A DNA stretch of 64,000 nt from Erinaceus europaeus (GCF_950295315.1 NC_080172.1:77457118-77521117); one strand, 5' to 3'. Counted from the stretch's first letter, positions 12,052 to 24,027 are shown. Translations and numbers: made by a program. The notes: generated by a model not told the origin, from the letters alone.

Positions 12052-12239
12052 ACTATTTTTTTTCTTTTTTCCAGGTAGAGGTTGAGAGATAGAGAGGGAG
12101 AAGGAGAGATACCACAACACTGTTTCACAGTTGACGAAGTTTCTTCCATGTAGGTATTCCCATGTGGTGGTAGGGGGTTCAAACCTGGATCCTCATGCAT
12201 GAAGTGTGTCTTTACCAGGTGAGCTGTCTCCTGGTCCCA
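12052..12239 (-). mobile_element. tRNA-derived SINE, second type
   Basis: A reverse copy with 'gagagatagagaggg', 'gttcaaacctggatcc' (B box) and the head complement 'caggtgagctgtctcctggtccc'. Boundaries are approximate and the flanking duplication is unclear. Confidence 0.85.
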
Positions 12240-12533
12240 AGAAAGTATATCTTAGATGTGTTTTCATTTACTGTGAAAATGAAGTGGTATTGGCAGGCAG
12301 TCTAAATTTGTAGGAGTCCAAAGTCCAGTCTGTCATAGTTACTAAAAGCTGTGTGCATAAAAGACTATACACAATTATGCTCCCTGTAATCTGTCTTATG
12401 AGGCTGACTGTAAGAATTTCAGAAGATGAAATGATTGTTTTTAAAGTATACTGTGATTTGAATAGAAAGAATTCATAAAGAGATGTAGTATAAGAAGGTA
12501 GGATTCTATATTTTAAAATTATTGTTGGAGGGG

Positions 12534-12815
12534 CCTGGGTGGTGGTGCACCCAGTTAACAGTGCACATAGTACGAAACTCAAGGATGCAGGTTCGAGCCC
12601 CTGGCTCCCCACCTGCCAGGCAGGGAGGGGGTGTGTGTATGCTTTACAAGTGATGAAGCAGGTCTGCAGGTGTCTTTCTCTCTCCCTGTCTAACTCCTCC
12701 TCCTCTTCTCTCAAGTTTGCTTAGTCTTATCCAATAAAATGGAAAGAATATCCACCGGGAGCAGTGGATTTGTAGTGCAGGCACCAAGCCCCAGCCATAA
12801 TCCTGGAGGCTAAAA
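12534..12815 (+). mobile_element. tRNA-derived SINE with 3' 'agcagtggatttgtagtgc' module
   Basis: Head 'ggggcctgggtggtggtgcac', B box 'ggttcgagccc', CT-rich body, then an extra 3' module at about 12756-12812 containing 'gggagcagtggatttgtagtgcagg' landmarks and 'ataatcctggagg'. The same module recurs at 23545, 33605 (reverse), 49010 and 61385. Confidence 0.88.
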
Positions 12816-12887
12816 AAATGGTTGTTATTGTCACTAGGTTATCATGGACTTTGTGCCTGCATGATGACACCACTGTACTTGGTGGAC

Positions 12888-13062
12888 TTTTTTTTTTTTT
12901 TTCCTGATAGAGACAGAGTGAAAAGAGAATGAGAGATATAGCTATAATCCTGCTCCATGGCTCTCAAAGTTTCTCCTCCTGTAAGTAGAGACAGGAGCTT
13001 GAAGCTGGGTTCTCATTCCTGGTAATGTGGGTACTCTACAGGTGCACCAGTGCCTGGTCCTA
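12888..13062 (-). mobile_element. tRNA-derived SINE, diverged
   Basis: A T-run, a purine-rich stretch, 'gcttgaagctgggttctc' (altered B box) and 'ggtgcaccagtgcctggtcc' show a reverse copy of the second SINE type. Confidence 0.8.
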
Positions 13063-13371
13063 TATGATAATATTATGTTATAGACTGGGAAAGAAAAATT
13101 TGGAAAGTGGTGCCTGAGAGTCTAATGTAACTGTGAAGTTCTTAATTTCTGGAGTCTTGGTTTTGTTATCTATAAAATAATGTTTGAAGCAACTCTGTCA
13201 TCTCCTTTTTACTCTCCTACCCTATCAATTAAGATTTTAATTTGAAAGAAAGCAGTTAGAAAGGAACAAATATAGCTTAAGGCTTAGTAATATGATTAAA
13301 GTGAGACTTGGGGGAGCTTCTTAGTGTCAAATGACTGCAAGTACAGAAAGAGGTTAGGAAAGGATAAATTG

Positions 13372-13437
13372 AGAGTCAGGAGGTAGAGCAGTGGGTTCGG
13401 TTCATTGCTAGTGGTGCAAAGCGCAAGGACCGGTGTA
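13372..13437 (+). mobile_element. Head-only ERI SINE fragment with its own duplication
   Basis: 66 bases matching only the 5' tRNA-like head of the ERI SINE (from 'agagtcaggaggtag' through 'gcaaagcgcaaggaccggtgta'). It stops before the B box and has no A tail. It is flanked by the perfect 16-bp duplication aggaaaggataaattg (13356-13371 and 13438-13453). Truncation at the 3' side is opposite to the usual 5' truncation. Confidence 0.9.
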
Positions 13438-13453
13438 AGGAAAGGATAAATTG

Positions 13454-15983
13454 CCTAAGTAACTTCAGAGTGGGTAAACTTGATGTACCTGGTTTGAGAT
13501 GAGAAAAACAAATATTAATAAAAGACCAGGCCTGGTAAATATTACAGGAGAGAGTCAAAAGGATTCAGAAATATGGAACATAACTCATGAATAAGATTGT
13601 GATGATGAGAAATGAAAAGATACCAATATGATGTCAAAATGTGGGGATCCCCAGGTTCAGAGTAAGTTGGGGGCAGCTCTGAAAGGGCCTTGTGTTGCGA
13701 GAGAAGGGGTGGAAGTATCAGGGTTTGAGGTAATTTGCTATGAATGAAGAAAGTAGTGTAGCTGGATGAACTTCCAACATTATAGCAATGTAAAGAACTT
13801 AATTAGGGGAGAGAAAAAAATCCCTTGAATTACTTCATTGCTGAAGTTTCAGTTGCTTTTCTCATTTCTTCATCACTGTCTTTGACCCTTCATTTCTGTC
13901 CCACATTCCTGAAATTATGGTCAGTGTCGTATGCTCCTCGTAGCTCTTTTAGGTTCTCTTTCTTCAGGGCCATTGTTCTCTGTGGTGTCAGCCTATCCCC
14001 ATGAAGTCAAAAAGCTTCAGAAAGGTTTAAACATGATAGGAAGGTTTGGACTCAGACCTTCTTGTGAGGGGGTAAATGCGGGGCTACTGTAGCTGAGGTG
14101 GCTGCCCAGGGAGAGATCTGCAGCCTTGGGTTGGTTAGTTCCCTAAATAAGGTCTTTGAATGATGAGCAGAGAATAAAGTTCACAGGCTAGAACAGTAGC
14201 TGGTGTGTCCTGGAGCAGGGAAGGGAGGCTGCTGTGACTGGGCTAGCTATCCAGTTTTAGTTTATGAAGTGCTAAGGAATAAAATAGATGGTGTCTAATA
14301 AAACATTCTCTCTTGAACCACCTTACAGATTCATGATTGGCCACCTCCACTCCACACTCTTCCTGTCCATTTACCACACATGCAGATTCTCCCATTGCCC
14401 TGCTCAGAACTTCTAACATACAGCTCCCAAGTCTAAATTCCTTAAGCCAAATGTAAGATATTCAATTATTTGACCCCAACCTGTATATTCAAGTTCCACC
14501 AAAGGGTGCTTTTACCAGCTGCTCATCTGTAAGCCCAGATGTTGTGGTGCTCTTAGCCTTTGTGTCTCTCTCTCTCCCCCCCCTCCTCCTCTCCTCAGGT
14601 CTGTCACCTACTCATTCCCAAGAAAATTTATCAGGGCAATATTTATTTTTCCCCCTCTAAAAGACTATGTACAGTTGAAAGGGATCAGTTCACTAGATCA
14701 TTTTAATATTTATTAAGCACTGGCTAGATTGTCACATGAGTTCCTGGAACAACCAGGAAGAATACATTCACTCATAACTGAGTCAGGATCTTAGAACTTG
14801 TTGTTCTACTTAAACTTTCATGATCACGGCTGAGGTGGTGTTTATCTTCAGTCTAAATTACAAAGAAGTCAGTTTACCTATGCCTGCTGACTAATGAGAG
14901 TAGTAGGAGTTCAGACTATGCTTTAGCACAGACTTTGATGTTTTTGAGTATCATGATGGAAAAATTCCTCACTCAGAAGTCTGGAAGCCTAGATTCCAGC
15001 CTCTACCTCTAACTAATGCTCATCTTAGTCAAGTGGTTTCACTTTTCTGGTATTTAAGAGAGATGTTGAATGGATAAACTGAGGACTATTTTTTTCAAAT
15101 ATCATTATTATTTATGATGATGACAATCAGAATCGAAATGAAGGTATAAGCATGGCAGGCTATGAGCAAATTCCTGTTAGATATCAATTCTAGAATATCA
15201 GTTCAATTGTGTGAGTTTTAGGTGACTTGCATTCTATTTTTTTATCATTAATATATGCCCTTAGGTGAAGTCACTTGCTTATGACTCTGTTTTCCCATTT
15301 TACAAAAGGAGATGGTGTCACTTGCAATTGATGAACCCAGCCAGTTCGTACAGTTCGTACTGGATACCCCCAGTACGTGATGGTGAAGAGAGACTTGGAC
15401 TTATGGTAGGAGTGGTGTGAAGACACCTATCATGAGAAAATAAGAAGCTACCCATGTGTTAACAGCTGTCCTATAAACCAGTTGTTTTCCCAATAAAATT
15501 GTATGTCAAGAAAAAAATGTAGGCTGGTGGAATTTTACGGTAGACTTTGTGCAAAGACAAGGTCAAGATGTACTGATATAGAGAAATTATTCTCATAGTG
15601 TGGATTATCTATGAGCTCATTAGGTGGTATTGTTTCCCACAATTCCATTGGTTTTTAGCTGACTAGAAAATTATCTACAGCAAATATTCACTCCTTTTTT
15701 CTTTACAATCACTATGTGAACTTTTAAAACACTGTATCATGATGAAAAGAAGAATAAGTAAATCTGCACTGCTTTTGTGAGAGCATAAACAAATGCCCTC
15801 ACCCCAAAAGTGAATTAATCCTTAGTATGGTAATGTGAAAAATAAATGCTAAATATAACTTATGCTCTAAAAATTGGAGTGAGAAAATAAATGTGTCAGT
15901 TACTAATTCTCTTCTTTCCAGATGATTGAAATGATAACTTTTTATAACTTTGAGCTGTTACATTTTTTTAAAAGTGAAGCCAT
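13454..15983. other. Unique intergenic DNA, no gene seen
   Basis: About 2.5 kb without a recognisable exon, RNA gene or hedgehog SINE. Short ORFs are below what chance would give. Old unrecognised repeats cannot be excluded. Confidence 0.4.
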
Positions 15984-15995
15984 AAGGGAGAAGTC

Positions 15996-16316
15996 TGGGA
16001 GTCAGGCAGTAGCACAGTGTGTTAAGCGCACGTGGCGCAAAGCACAAAACCAGCTTAGAGTCCTGGTTCGAGCCCCTGGCTCCCCACCTGCAGGGGAGTC
16101 GCTTCACAGATGGTGAAGCAGGTCTGCAGGTGTCTATCTTTCTCTCTCCCTCTCTGTCTTCCCCTCCTCTCTCCATTTCTCTCTGTCCTATCCAACAATG
16201 ATGTCATCAATTACAACAACAACTACAACAATAATAAAAAACAACAAGGGCAACAAAAGGGTAAATAAATAAACATTTAAAACGTTTTAAAAAATTATTA
16301 AAAAAATATAAAAAAG
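15996..16316 (+). mobile_element. tRNA-derived hedgehog SINE (ERI type)
   Basis: Full-length copy with head 'tgggagtcaggcagtagcac', B box 'ggttcgagccc' and a long A-rich tail. Flanking duplication aagggagaagtc (15984-15995 and 16317-16328). Confidence 0.96.
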
Positions 16317-16328
16317 AAGGGAGAAGTC

Positions 16329-16921
16329 CATACTCCATTGTTCAGCCCTTAACTCCAGCTCTTTAATAACCTTATCTACCTTTTACAGAACCAAATATTT
16401 ATATTCTATGCTTAATACAGGATCCAAAGACATACTGGAAATCATTCAGTCCCATATAGTTGGTACCACTATAAATTCATGATCTGCCATACACTTAAAA
16501 ATTGTCTTCTAAGTAACATGTACCATATAAAACAGGATATAACTGGTGAATGAAACTGTCAGCATCCTTGTCCAAAGGGATAAGAAGGAACTAGAATAAA
16601 TAGAAAACATATACTATGTAATATGACTCTGTAGGGAGTGTCTTTGATTCCAGATTTAGCATAGCGTTTCACATATAGTAAGTCATAAAAAAAACATTAG
16701 GCAACACTTACTATGTGCCAGGCTCTATTTTAGGCCTGGAGATTTATCAGTGAAGAAGGGTGACAAGAAAGGCTTTGCTCTTTGGGAACGTACGTTCAGT
16801 AACTAGAGAACAGCAGTAAGTCTGGAAAAAATATATACAAGGTAATAATGACTTCGAAGTCATTCAAAACTGGGAAAAATATTCATCTGTTAATACCACT
16901 TTGTATTACTGTATTCTCTTT
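16329..16921. other. Unique intergenic DNA, no gene seen
   Basis: No feature was recognised in this stretch beyond ordinary AT-rich sequence. Confidence 0.4.
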
Positions 16922-16935
16922 AAACATTCTCTTGT

Positions 16936-17053
16936 AGGGTGGGGGAGATAACAGCGGTTATGCAAAGAAACTCTCATGCCTGAGGCTTCAAAGCCCCAGG
17001 TTCAATCTCCACACCACCATAAAGCTAGAGTTGAGCAGTGCTCTGATATAAAC
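16936..17053 (+). mobile_element. Small tRNA-derived SINE
   Basis: 'ggtgggggagataacagcgg', 'catgcctgaggcttc', B box 'ggttcaatctcc' and 'cagtgctctga'. Flanking duplication aaacattctcttgt (16922-16935) and aaacattctgttgt (17054-17067). Confidence 0.93.
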
Positions 17054-17151
17054 AAACATTCTGTTGTCTACATTATGTAGTTTACTTGACATTTCTCTGG
17101 TGGATGGTCTTTTAAATTGTTTTTATTCTTATTCTTCTTTTTCTTTTTTTT

Positions 17152-17440
17152 TAATGTGATTTCTTTTTTTAAATTTTTTTAAATATTTATTTTATTTATT
17201 CCCTTTTGTTGCCCTTGTTGCTTTACTGTTGTTGTCGTTGTTGGATAGGACAGAGAGAAATGGAGAGAGGAGGGGAAGACAGAGAGGAGGAGAGAAAGAG
17301 AGACACCTGCAGACCTGCTTCACCGCCTGTGACGCGACTCCCCTGCAGGTGGGGAGCCGGGGTTCGAACTGGGATCCTTATGCCGGTCCTTGTGCTTTAC
17401 GCCACCTGCGCTTAACCCGCTGCTCTACAGCCCGACTCCC
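17152..17440 (-). mobile_element. tRNA-derived hedgehog SINE (ERI type)
   Basis: Full-length reverse copy ending in the head complement 'ctctacagcccgactccc'. The flanks share 'tattcttatt/c', a likely but low-complexity duplication. Confidence 0.93.
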
Positions 17441-17578
17441 TATTCTTATTTTTCTATCACATGTAACACTAGTAAATACTTTGTGCACCTTGAAAAAGAT
17501 ACAAAGTAATTTCAAGTAGTAACCAGTACTTGTAAAGAAGTAAAGCGGAGGAAATATCTTAGCAATAAAGCACAAGAT

Positions 17579-17831
17579 ATCTATTTATTTTCCCTTTTGT
17601 TGCCCTTGTTTTAACATTGTTGTGGTTATTGATGTTATTGTTGGATAGGACAGAGAGAAGTGGAGAGAGGCGGGCAAGAAAAAGACAGACACCTGCAGAC
17701 CTGCTTTACCACCTGTGAAGCGACTCCCCTGCAGGTGGGGAGCCAGGGGCTTGAACCAGGATCCTTACACCCATCCTTGTGCTTTGCGCCATGTGTGCTT
17801 AACCCACTGTGCCACCCCACCCCCCGATTCC
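17579..17831 (-). mobile_element. tRNA-derived hedgehog SINE (ERI type)
   Basis: Reverse copy flanked by cacaagat (17571-17578 and 17832-17839). The right-hand flank is shared with the next SINE. Confidence 0.93.
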
Positions 17832-17843
17832 CACAAGATTTCT

Positions 17844-18054
17844 TTTTTAAAATGTTTTTGCTTTTTTTAAATAATTTTTTTAAATTTGTCTATTTTGGAT
17901 AAACAGAGAAATTGAGAGGAAAGGAAGGACAGAGGGAAGGAGAGAGAGCGAGAGAAGGGGGAGAGAGACTTATAGTACTGTTTCACAACTCATGAAGCTT
18001 CCCTCCTGCAGATGACATCTGGGGGCTTGAACCCGAATCCTTGTGCATGTTGTG
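17844..18054 (-). mobile_element. tRNA-derived SINE, second type
   Basis: Reverse copy with 'ctattttggataaacagag', a purine-rich stretch and 'gggggcttgaacccgaatcc' (B box). Flanking duplication cacaagatttct (17832-17843 and 18055-18066), the same site used by its neighbour. Confidence 0.9.
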
Positions 18055-18066
18055 CACAAGATTTCT

Positions 18067-18655
18067 ATACATAAAGCCTCAGGTTGAATAACTGCTATTA
18101 CATATGGCATTTACATAAATGTATATATAAAGTAGTTATTACATATAACATAAAGTTATTATAAATTCATAATCTGTAAAATTACAGAAAACAGAGTAAG
18201 AAATGGGGGGCATTTCAGAAAGGCCACTTTGTGGGGAAGACTCAAAGTAAGACTGGCAGAGGCTGCCGGTGTTGAGAGTGCATAGAGCAGGTGAAATTCC
18301 CTGAAGATCAATGCAAAGGAGGCCAGTGTAATTGGTTAAGGGTGGGTGGAGAGAGATAAGGCCACCTTATCCAGACCTTGATACAGGTGAGTAATTAAGG
18401 TGTTTTGTCTGGAGGGAGTAGGGAGCCAAGGGTTGATCTTGATGAGTTTTCAAAGGCACACTTCCTCTGCAGAAGGTTTACTTACTAAGCCAGAGGCAGC
18501 AGGCATGTGAGTGCAGCTCTAACCAGTGTAATCATTGGCAGGCACGCAAACATTCCTGTTTAGTTTATTTGTAAAATTATATCAATTAAGAGGGGATACA
18601 CAATGAAAAATAACCCCAAATAACTTATTTTGGCTTTGAGGTCATCATTTTTAAA

Positions 18656-18658
<3 letters not shown>
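18067..18658. other. Unique or old-repeat DNA, no gene seen
   Basis: 18200-18400 has a GA-rich tract ('gaggccagtgtaattggtt', 'ggtggagagagataagg') that looks like an old mammalian repeat, but I cannot name it. No coding potential was seen. Confidence 0.35.

Positions 18659-18706
<48 letters not shown>
18659..18706. repeat. (TA)n microsatellite
   Basis: About 24 uninterrupted TA units. Confidence 0.97.
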
Positions 18707-18707
<1 letters not shown>

Positions 18708-18776
18708 TATTTTGGTATTAAAATTTGAGGTAAGTATGGACCTCAAGGAAAAGCAAAAGCATTTGGATCTCCTTTG

Positions 18777-18933
18777 GTTTTTTTTTTTTTTAAGAATTTG
18801 TTTATTTATGAGAAAGATAGGAGGAGAGAGAAAGAACCAGACATCACTCTAGCACATGTGCTGCCAGGGATTGAACTCAGGACCTCATGCTTGAGAGTCC
18901 AAAGCTTTACCATTGTGTCACCTCCCGGACCAC
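18777..18933 (-). mobile_element. tRNA-derived SINE, third type
   Basis: The reverse complement reads 'ggtccgggaggtgacacaatgg', 'gagttcaatccctggcagc' (B box) and 'ctttctctctcc', with an A/T tail. Flanking duplication ttggatctcctttg (18763-18776) and ttgaatctcctttg (18934-18947). Confidence 0.9.
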
Positions 18934-19109
18934 TTGAATCTCCTTTGTATTGAATAATGTTAAAGATCTAACTTTAATTTCAAGAACACATGCTTTTATC
19001 CTAGGGCAAGGATAAAAACACACTTGGAAAAATTCTCTTTCACTTATTTTTTCTTTTCTTTCTTCTAAAGAGAGTGAGTCAAGGGCAGGAAAATTGTATC
19101 TGACCCTTA

Positions 19110-19324
19110 ATTTATTTTTTTAATTATCTTTTTTTATTTATTGGATAGAGACAGCCAGAAATCAAGAGGGAAGAGGAAGAGAAGGAGAGAGAGACAGAGA
19201 GACACCTACAGCACTGCTTCACCACTTGCAAAGCTTTCCTCCTGCAGGTGGGGACCCAGGGCTCAAACCCTGATCCTTGTGCATTGTAATGTGCACTCAA
19301 CTATGTACACCAACACCCAGCCCC
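19110..19324 (-). mobile_element. tRNA-derived SINE, second type
   Basis: Reverse copy: 'tttattggatagagacagcc' (tail side), 'gctttcctcctgcaggtgg', 'ctcaaaccctgatcc' (B box) and the head end 'caacacccagcccc'. Confidence 0.92.
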
Positions 19325-19830
19325 TCTTGCACGTCTTTTCCCTGGTCACCAGTCTTATAGTATGAAAAAATTATTTTAAAATACTCCTTGAAGATAAAAT
19401 TTTAAATACAGATTAGTTTTTTTTTATTTCATCCAAAAATATTTCACAATTCAAAAAAGAGATTAATTTATTGGGGGAAAGCTTATCCACAAGACAGTTG
19501 TTGCCAGAACAGGTGTCAGCATACCATAACACCTTCACCTTGGGACATTGAGTCCTTACCCCACTCACTCTTCCCACACACTCACACCCACATACACTTT
19601 AGTCCTTAAAAAAATGCTTAACCACTAAGAAAACCTGCTTTATCTTAACTTGATTAAGCATGTCACTGGTAATATTGACTTTGACTTCTATTAAGAAAAA
19701 AATACATATTATCTAGGAGACAGAGTAGAACTTGCCAAAAACCTACTAGACTTACTTACCAAGTCTGAATGCTCTCATCTCTGCAGAGGATGAAAATTTT
19801 AAAACCATAAGTATTCATAGAAACAATCAA
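19325..19830. other. Unique intergenic DNA, no gene seen
   Basis: AT-rich sequence with no recognisable exon or repeat. Confidence 0.4.
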
Positions 19831-19831
19831 C

Positions 19832-20045
19832 CCAGGGAGGCAGGTGGTGGCACACCTGGTTGAGTGCACATGTTACAATGCCCAAGAACCTGGGTTCAAG
19901 CCCCCAGGTCCCACCTACAGGGGGAAAGCTTTGCGAGTGGTGAAGCAGTGATGCAGATGTCTCTCTGTCTCTCTCCTTCTGTAACACCCCCTTCCTTCTC
20001 AATTTCTGTCTGTCTCTATCCAATAAATATATTTGAAAAAAAATT
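19832..20045 (+). mobile_element. tRNA-derived SINE, second type
   Basis: Forward copy: 'gggaggcaggtggtggcacacc', 'gggttcaagcccccagg', 'gggggaaagctttgcgag', CT-rich stretch and 'ctatccaataaat' with an A tail. Confidence 0.94.
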
Positions 20046-20720
20046 ATCGATTCTGTAATCTACATCTTTTTACAGTAGAGGAAGTTAAGCAACTTGCATT
20101 AAAACACAGTCACTCAGAAGAAAACTGAGGTGGCCAACAGTTTCAAGTTCATTGTGTTGTGTTTACCTCTCACCTATTCTGATTAAGGTGAAGTTCAAAG
20201 AGAAGTGCCTTCTGGGCTGTCAACTGTAACTGTAATTTTAATATCTGGCTTCAGTCCATAGTGTAATGAAAGCAACCAACAGGGCTCTAACTCTGTCTAT
20301 ACAAGAATTAATAATTTTTATTACTAGAAAAATATGCAAGTGTACTCAAGCTAAATGATTATATATATATTGCTGCAAATGAAAAAAAAAATCCTAAAGA
20401 GAGGCAACTAAGAGAAACTATTGCACATAGATGAAGAAAGTGTTAAGTCACCAAATCAAAGATGGAGTTCAAGAATCACCTGAATAGGAACCTCAGTGCT
20501 GTTGGAATTCTCTCTGTTCTCCTTGTAAGTTCATCAAAGCTACACAGTTTTCACTTACTTACCTTTGTTATTTAATGGGTCTGAAAGAGAAAGGTCATTC
20601 TATTGTAACTGTCTCTCTGATTCATTAGGGAAAATTACATATAATGATGTACATAAAACATTTAGCATAGCAGCTGGCCTATGGTAGTTACTCAATAGAT
20701 ACTGCTGCTATTATATATTT
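20046..20720. other. Unique intergenic DNA, no gene seen
   Basis: No gene or clear interspersed repeat was recognised. Confidence 0.4.
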
Positions 20721-20731
20721 AAGATACTATT

Positions 20732-20999
20732 TGGGAGTCAGGCAGTAGTGCAGCGGGTCAGCGCATGTGGCGCAAAGCACAAGGACCAGCGTAAGGATCC
20801 CGGTTCAAGCCCCCGGCTCTCCACCTGCAGGGGAATTGCTTCACTGGTGGTGAAGCAGGTCTGCAGGTGTCTTTCTCTTCCCCTCTCTGTCTTCCCCTTC
20901 TCTCTCCATTTCTCTCTGTCCTATCCAACAACGACATCAACAACAACAATAAAAACAAGGGCAACAGAAGGAAAATAAATATAATAAATTTTTTTTAAA
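20732..20999 (+). mobile_element. tRNA-derived hedgehog SINE (ERI type)
   Basis: Full-length copy: head 'gggagtcaggcagtagtgcagc', B box 'ggttcaagccc', A-rich tail. Flanking duplication aagatactatt (20721-20731 and 21000-21010). Confidence 0.96.
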
Positions 21000-21010
21000 A
21001 AGATACTATT

Positions 21011-21844
21011 CAATTATGGAAATTTTCCTGTCTGCTATTGCATCATCTCTCAGTTTGATAAAGCCAATATGTAAAAAACACAAAAACCAGCCATCATAGA
21101 ATCTAGGGTAAGTTGTAAGATGAACCTATATTTTATTTATTCTTAGAAAAGAAAATATGCTGCCTACTACACTGTAGCTTATTTCCTTATCACTTGTGAT
21201 ATTTATTTTATACTTCTTTTAAAAGTTAGATTTGCTTGGGTATACATTATCAAATGCCACCTTGTGCATATCTAAAAAGGATAGAAGGAAAGAAGGAAGA
21301 TGTGAAGAAAACTGCTGTATTCCTAGAACTCTTTCACATTCATGTCTATTGCCTGTGAATCATACTGATGCAGAAGCATTGGGATCTGTTCCCCCTCCCC
21401 CTTATGTGTCACTCTTTGTTCCATCAACAGGATTAGTGGGGTAGCATTTTTTAGAAAAAAAAAAAAAAAGATGCCCCTTTAATACTAAGATTCTGGGATA
21501 TTTTCCAAGTTGCTCTTATGCAATCTGGAAGCTCTGAAGTTACGAAGTTTATGATCTTGCCAGAAATCAGCATCAGGGGAAGAAACTAGAATAAATAATG
21601 ATGACACCACATCAGTTTGTCTTCTGCCTGGACAAAGGTCGATCCAGGTGATCAATGGTAAAAAGCTTTTTCAATTTTAGTGATGTTAAAATGGTTTTCT
21701 TTAAATGTCAGTGTATAATCAATCAATGTATGAGTGGTAGATGACCTACATCCCTATTAAGCTCTCACTTTGCAAAACAAGTTATTTGTAATAGTGAATT
21801 AAAAACATTTAAATAACAAAACCATATAGTAGATTCATTCTTAG
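21011..21844. other. Unique intergenic DNA, no gene seen
   Basis: No exon or repeat was recognised. An A16 run lies at about 21456. Confidence 0.4.
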
Positions 21845-22440
21845 TAATTTGAGGATTCTTCTTCAGGCTATTTTCCATAGGGGACTTGACCAATTTACAG
21901 TCCCACTAGTAAAAGGGCTCTTAGGTATTAACCCAAAGAACTTGGAAGCATTGTCTGATGAGATCTCTTGTGTATATCTGTGTTCGCAATAATGCTGTTT
22001 GTAGTAGCCAACATTTGGAAACAACATAACTGACCAACAGCAGATAAGTGGTCAAGAAAATTGCAGTATATATACTCAAGGGAGTACTACTCAGGTATAA
22101 GCAATAATGAGATCTCTTTTGATACAAGATAAATGGAACTAGAAGAGACAATGTTGAGTGTAATAAGCAAGATGAAGAATGACTAGTAGCAGATTATTTC
22201 ACTCTTAGATGGGACCTAAGTAATAAAGCAAGGGAAACTACAGTGGGAAACTTTAAAAAACTGATATAGTTCACCAATGAATTAAACAGAAGCATGCTAC
22301 GAAGGGATTAGAAAGGAGTTATGGACCTAGGACCCCATGGTGGAGATGTACTGATGCCAATCTGAAAGGAAAGTGAAAACACTTCTGTCAGCAACAATTC
22401 TGTAAACCAGCATTTCATCAATAAATTGATAAAAACTATT
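21845..22440 (+). mobile_element. Old L1 3' portion
   Basis: Sense-strand L1 ORF2 end and 3'UTR landmarks: 'accaatttacagtcccac', 'gtagtagccaacatttgg', 'cagtatatatactcaagg', 'gagtactactcagg', 'gagtgtaataagcaagatg' and 'cactcttagatgggacc'. It is degraded, has no ORF, and the boundaries are approximate. Confidence 0.8.
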
Positions 22441-23070
22441 TGAACAATCTTTCCCCAGCTTGTATAAAATGTGTGCTTGTATCACATTTTTTGGCATAAA
22501 AAGATGACTGTAGATTGCATAATTGGCCAAAGACAACTTGGCCTATGTGTTTTTTTTTCCCCTCCAGATCTGTTAACATCCTATTTGCAGAGACAGACTG
22601 GTGCCATTGGTAGATACTTGAAACCTGCAGCTGTTTCTTGCCAAGATTTGTTGTCGTAACATAAAATTCAGGCTTAAAGATATTTTTAAAAGAATAATTG
22701 CCTTTGACTTTTCAGGCTGAAATCATACTCAACTTTTATTTTTAAAGGGAATTTAAGTATTGAGAACTTGCCAACTTGTCTTCTTCTATCCCACTCTTAT
22801 TTATTTAAATTGAGATATAATATCAACAAATTACAGATCATAGGTCTAAAAAGTATAGCTAAATGGCAAAATCTCATTTAGCTACCATCCCAATAAAGAA
22901 CACAAATATCTCTGTATTATGACAAGAAGGTCTTTGTCCCCACTTCCCTTTGTCCCCACTCTTGAAGAGAAAAATCCCTCTCTCTTCAACAGAATACAAT
23001 CTTTAAGTCTTGGATCAACAACAAATTGAAATATTATAAAAGTAAAACAAAGAAAAGGGGGGGCACCCTT
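22441..23070. other. Unique or unrecognised DNA, no gene seen
   Basis: No coding or RNA feature. 22800-22900 has 'ttgagatataat...caac' wording that may be an old L1 3'UTR scrap. Confidence 0.35.
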
Positions 23071-23077
23071 TGAACTA

Positions 23078-23352
23078 CTGGGAGTCAGGTGGTAGCGCAG
23101 CGGGTTAAGCGCAGGTGGGGCAAAGCGCAAGAACTGGTGTAAGAATCCCGGTACGAGCCCTCCGCTTCCCACCTGCAGGGGAGTAGCTTCACAAGCAGTG
23201 AAGCAGGTCTACAGGTGTCTTTCTCTTGCCCTCTCTGTCTTCCCCTACTCTCTCAATTTCTCTCTGTCCTGTCCAACAACAATGACATCAATAATAACTA
23301 CAACGATAAAACAAGGGCAACAAAAGGGAATAAATAAGTAAATATTTTTTAA
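23078..23352 (+). mobile_element. tRNA-derived hedgehog SINE (ERI type)
   Basis: Forward copy with the clear head 'gggagtcaggtggtagcgcagc', 'ggtacgagccc' (B box with one change) and an A-rich tail. An 'agaaaagggggg' stretch occurs at both flanks. Confidence 0.94.
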
Positions 23353-23359
23353 AAAGAAA

Positions 23360-23612
23360 GAAAAGGGGGGGTAGTGGTGCTTTATACATATTACCATACA
23401 TGAGGATCTGGGTTCCTGCCTGCTCCCCACCTGCAAGGGGGAGGGGCTTCAAAAGTGATGGGAGAGTGCTGCTGGTGTCTCCCCTTCTGCAATCTCTTTT
23501 TCCTTCTCTATCTCTCACCTTGTATTGGAATAAAAAACAAAAATGGTCACAGGGAATAGTAGAGCTGTGCAGGCAAGAGTTCCAGCAATAATTCTTCTGG
23601 GGAAAAAGGAGA
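23360..23612 (+). mobile_element. tRNA-derived SINE, diverged, with 3' module
   Basis: Directly follows the previous SINE. 'ggtagtggtgctttatac', a degenerate B box, 'ccccacctgcaaggggg', CT-rich stretch, then the module 'ggaatagtagagctgtgcagg' with 'ccagcaataattcttctgg'. Confidence 0.8.
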
Positions 23613-23714
23613 GAAAGAGAAAGAGAGAAGAAAATAAACTTCTTATGTGACTATGATGTATACAATAAAAAAGCTAAAAATTGTTTAATTGCTGGACTAC
23701 ACTGTTATCTGTCA

Positions 23715-23716
<2 letters not shown>

Positions 23717-23765
<49 letters not shown>

Positions 23766-23766
23766 A
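23717..23766. repeat. (CA)n(TA)n microsatellite
   Basis: About 18 CA units running into about 6 TA units. Confidence 0.97.
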
Positions 23767-24027
23767 TATTTGGTATCTCATTATTGTCTTTGTTTGCAAG
23801 GGCCTTTCAGGTCCTGGTGCATGATGGCAGAGGAGGTGATGATGGCGGAGAGAAAACTGATAAAATTTATACATGTACCAACAACTATATCCTGTAAACC
23901 ATTAATCCCTATAGTAAAAAAAGAAAAGCTAAATATTAGAAATTTAATAAAGTTACTTAAAGTAAAGCAAAGCTTTATTTAAATTAGTAACATGATTCCT
24001 AGTGTCATGATTCCTACTCAGGTCTCT

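Noticed and set aside
12268..12714. 148-codon ORF on the minus strand
   Set aside because: Its first third is antisense SINE sequence and the rest has no family likeness.
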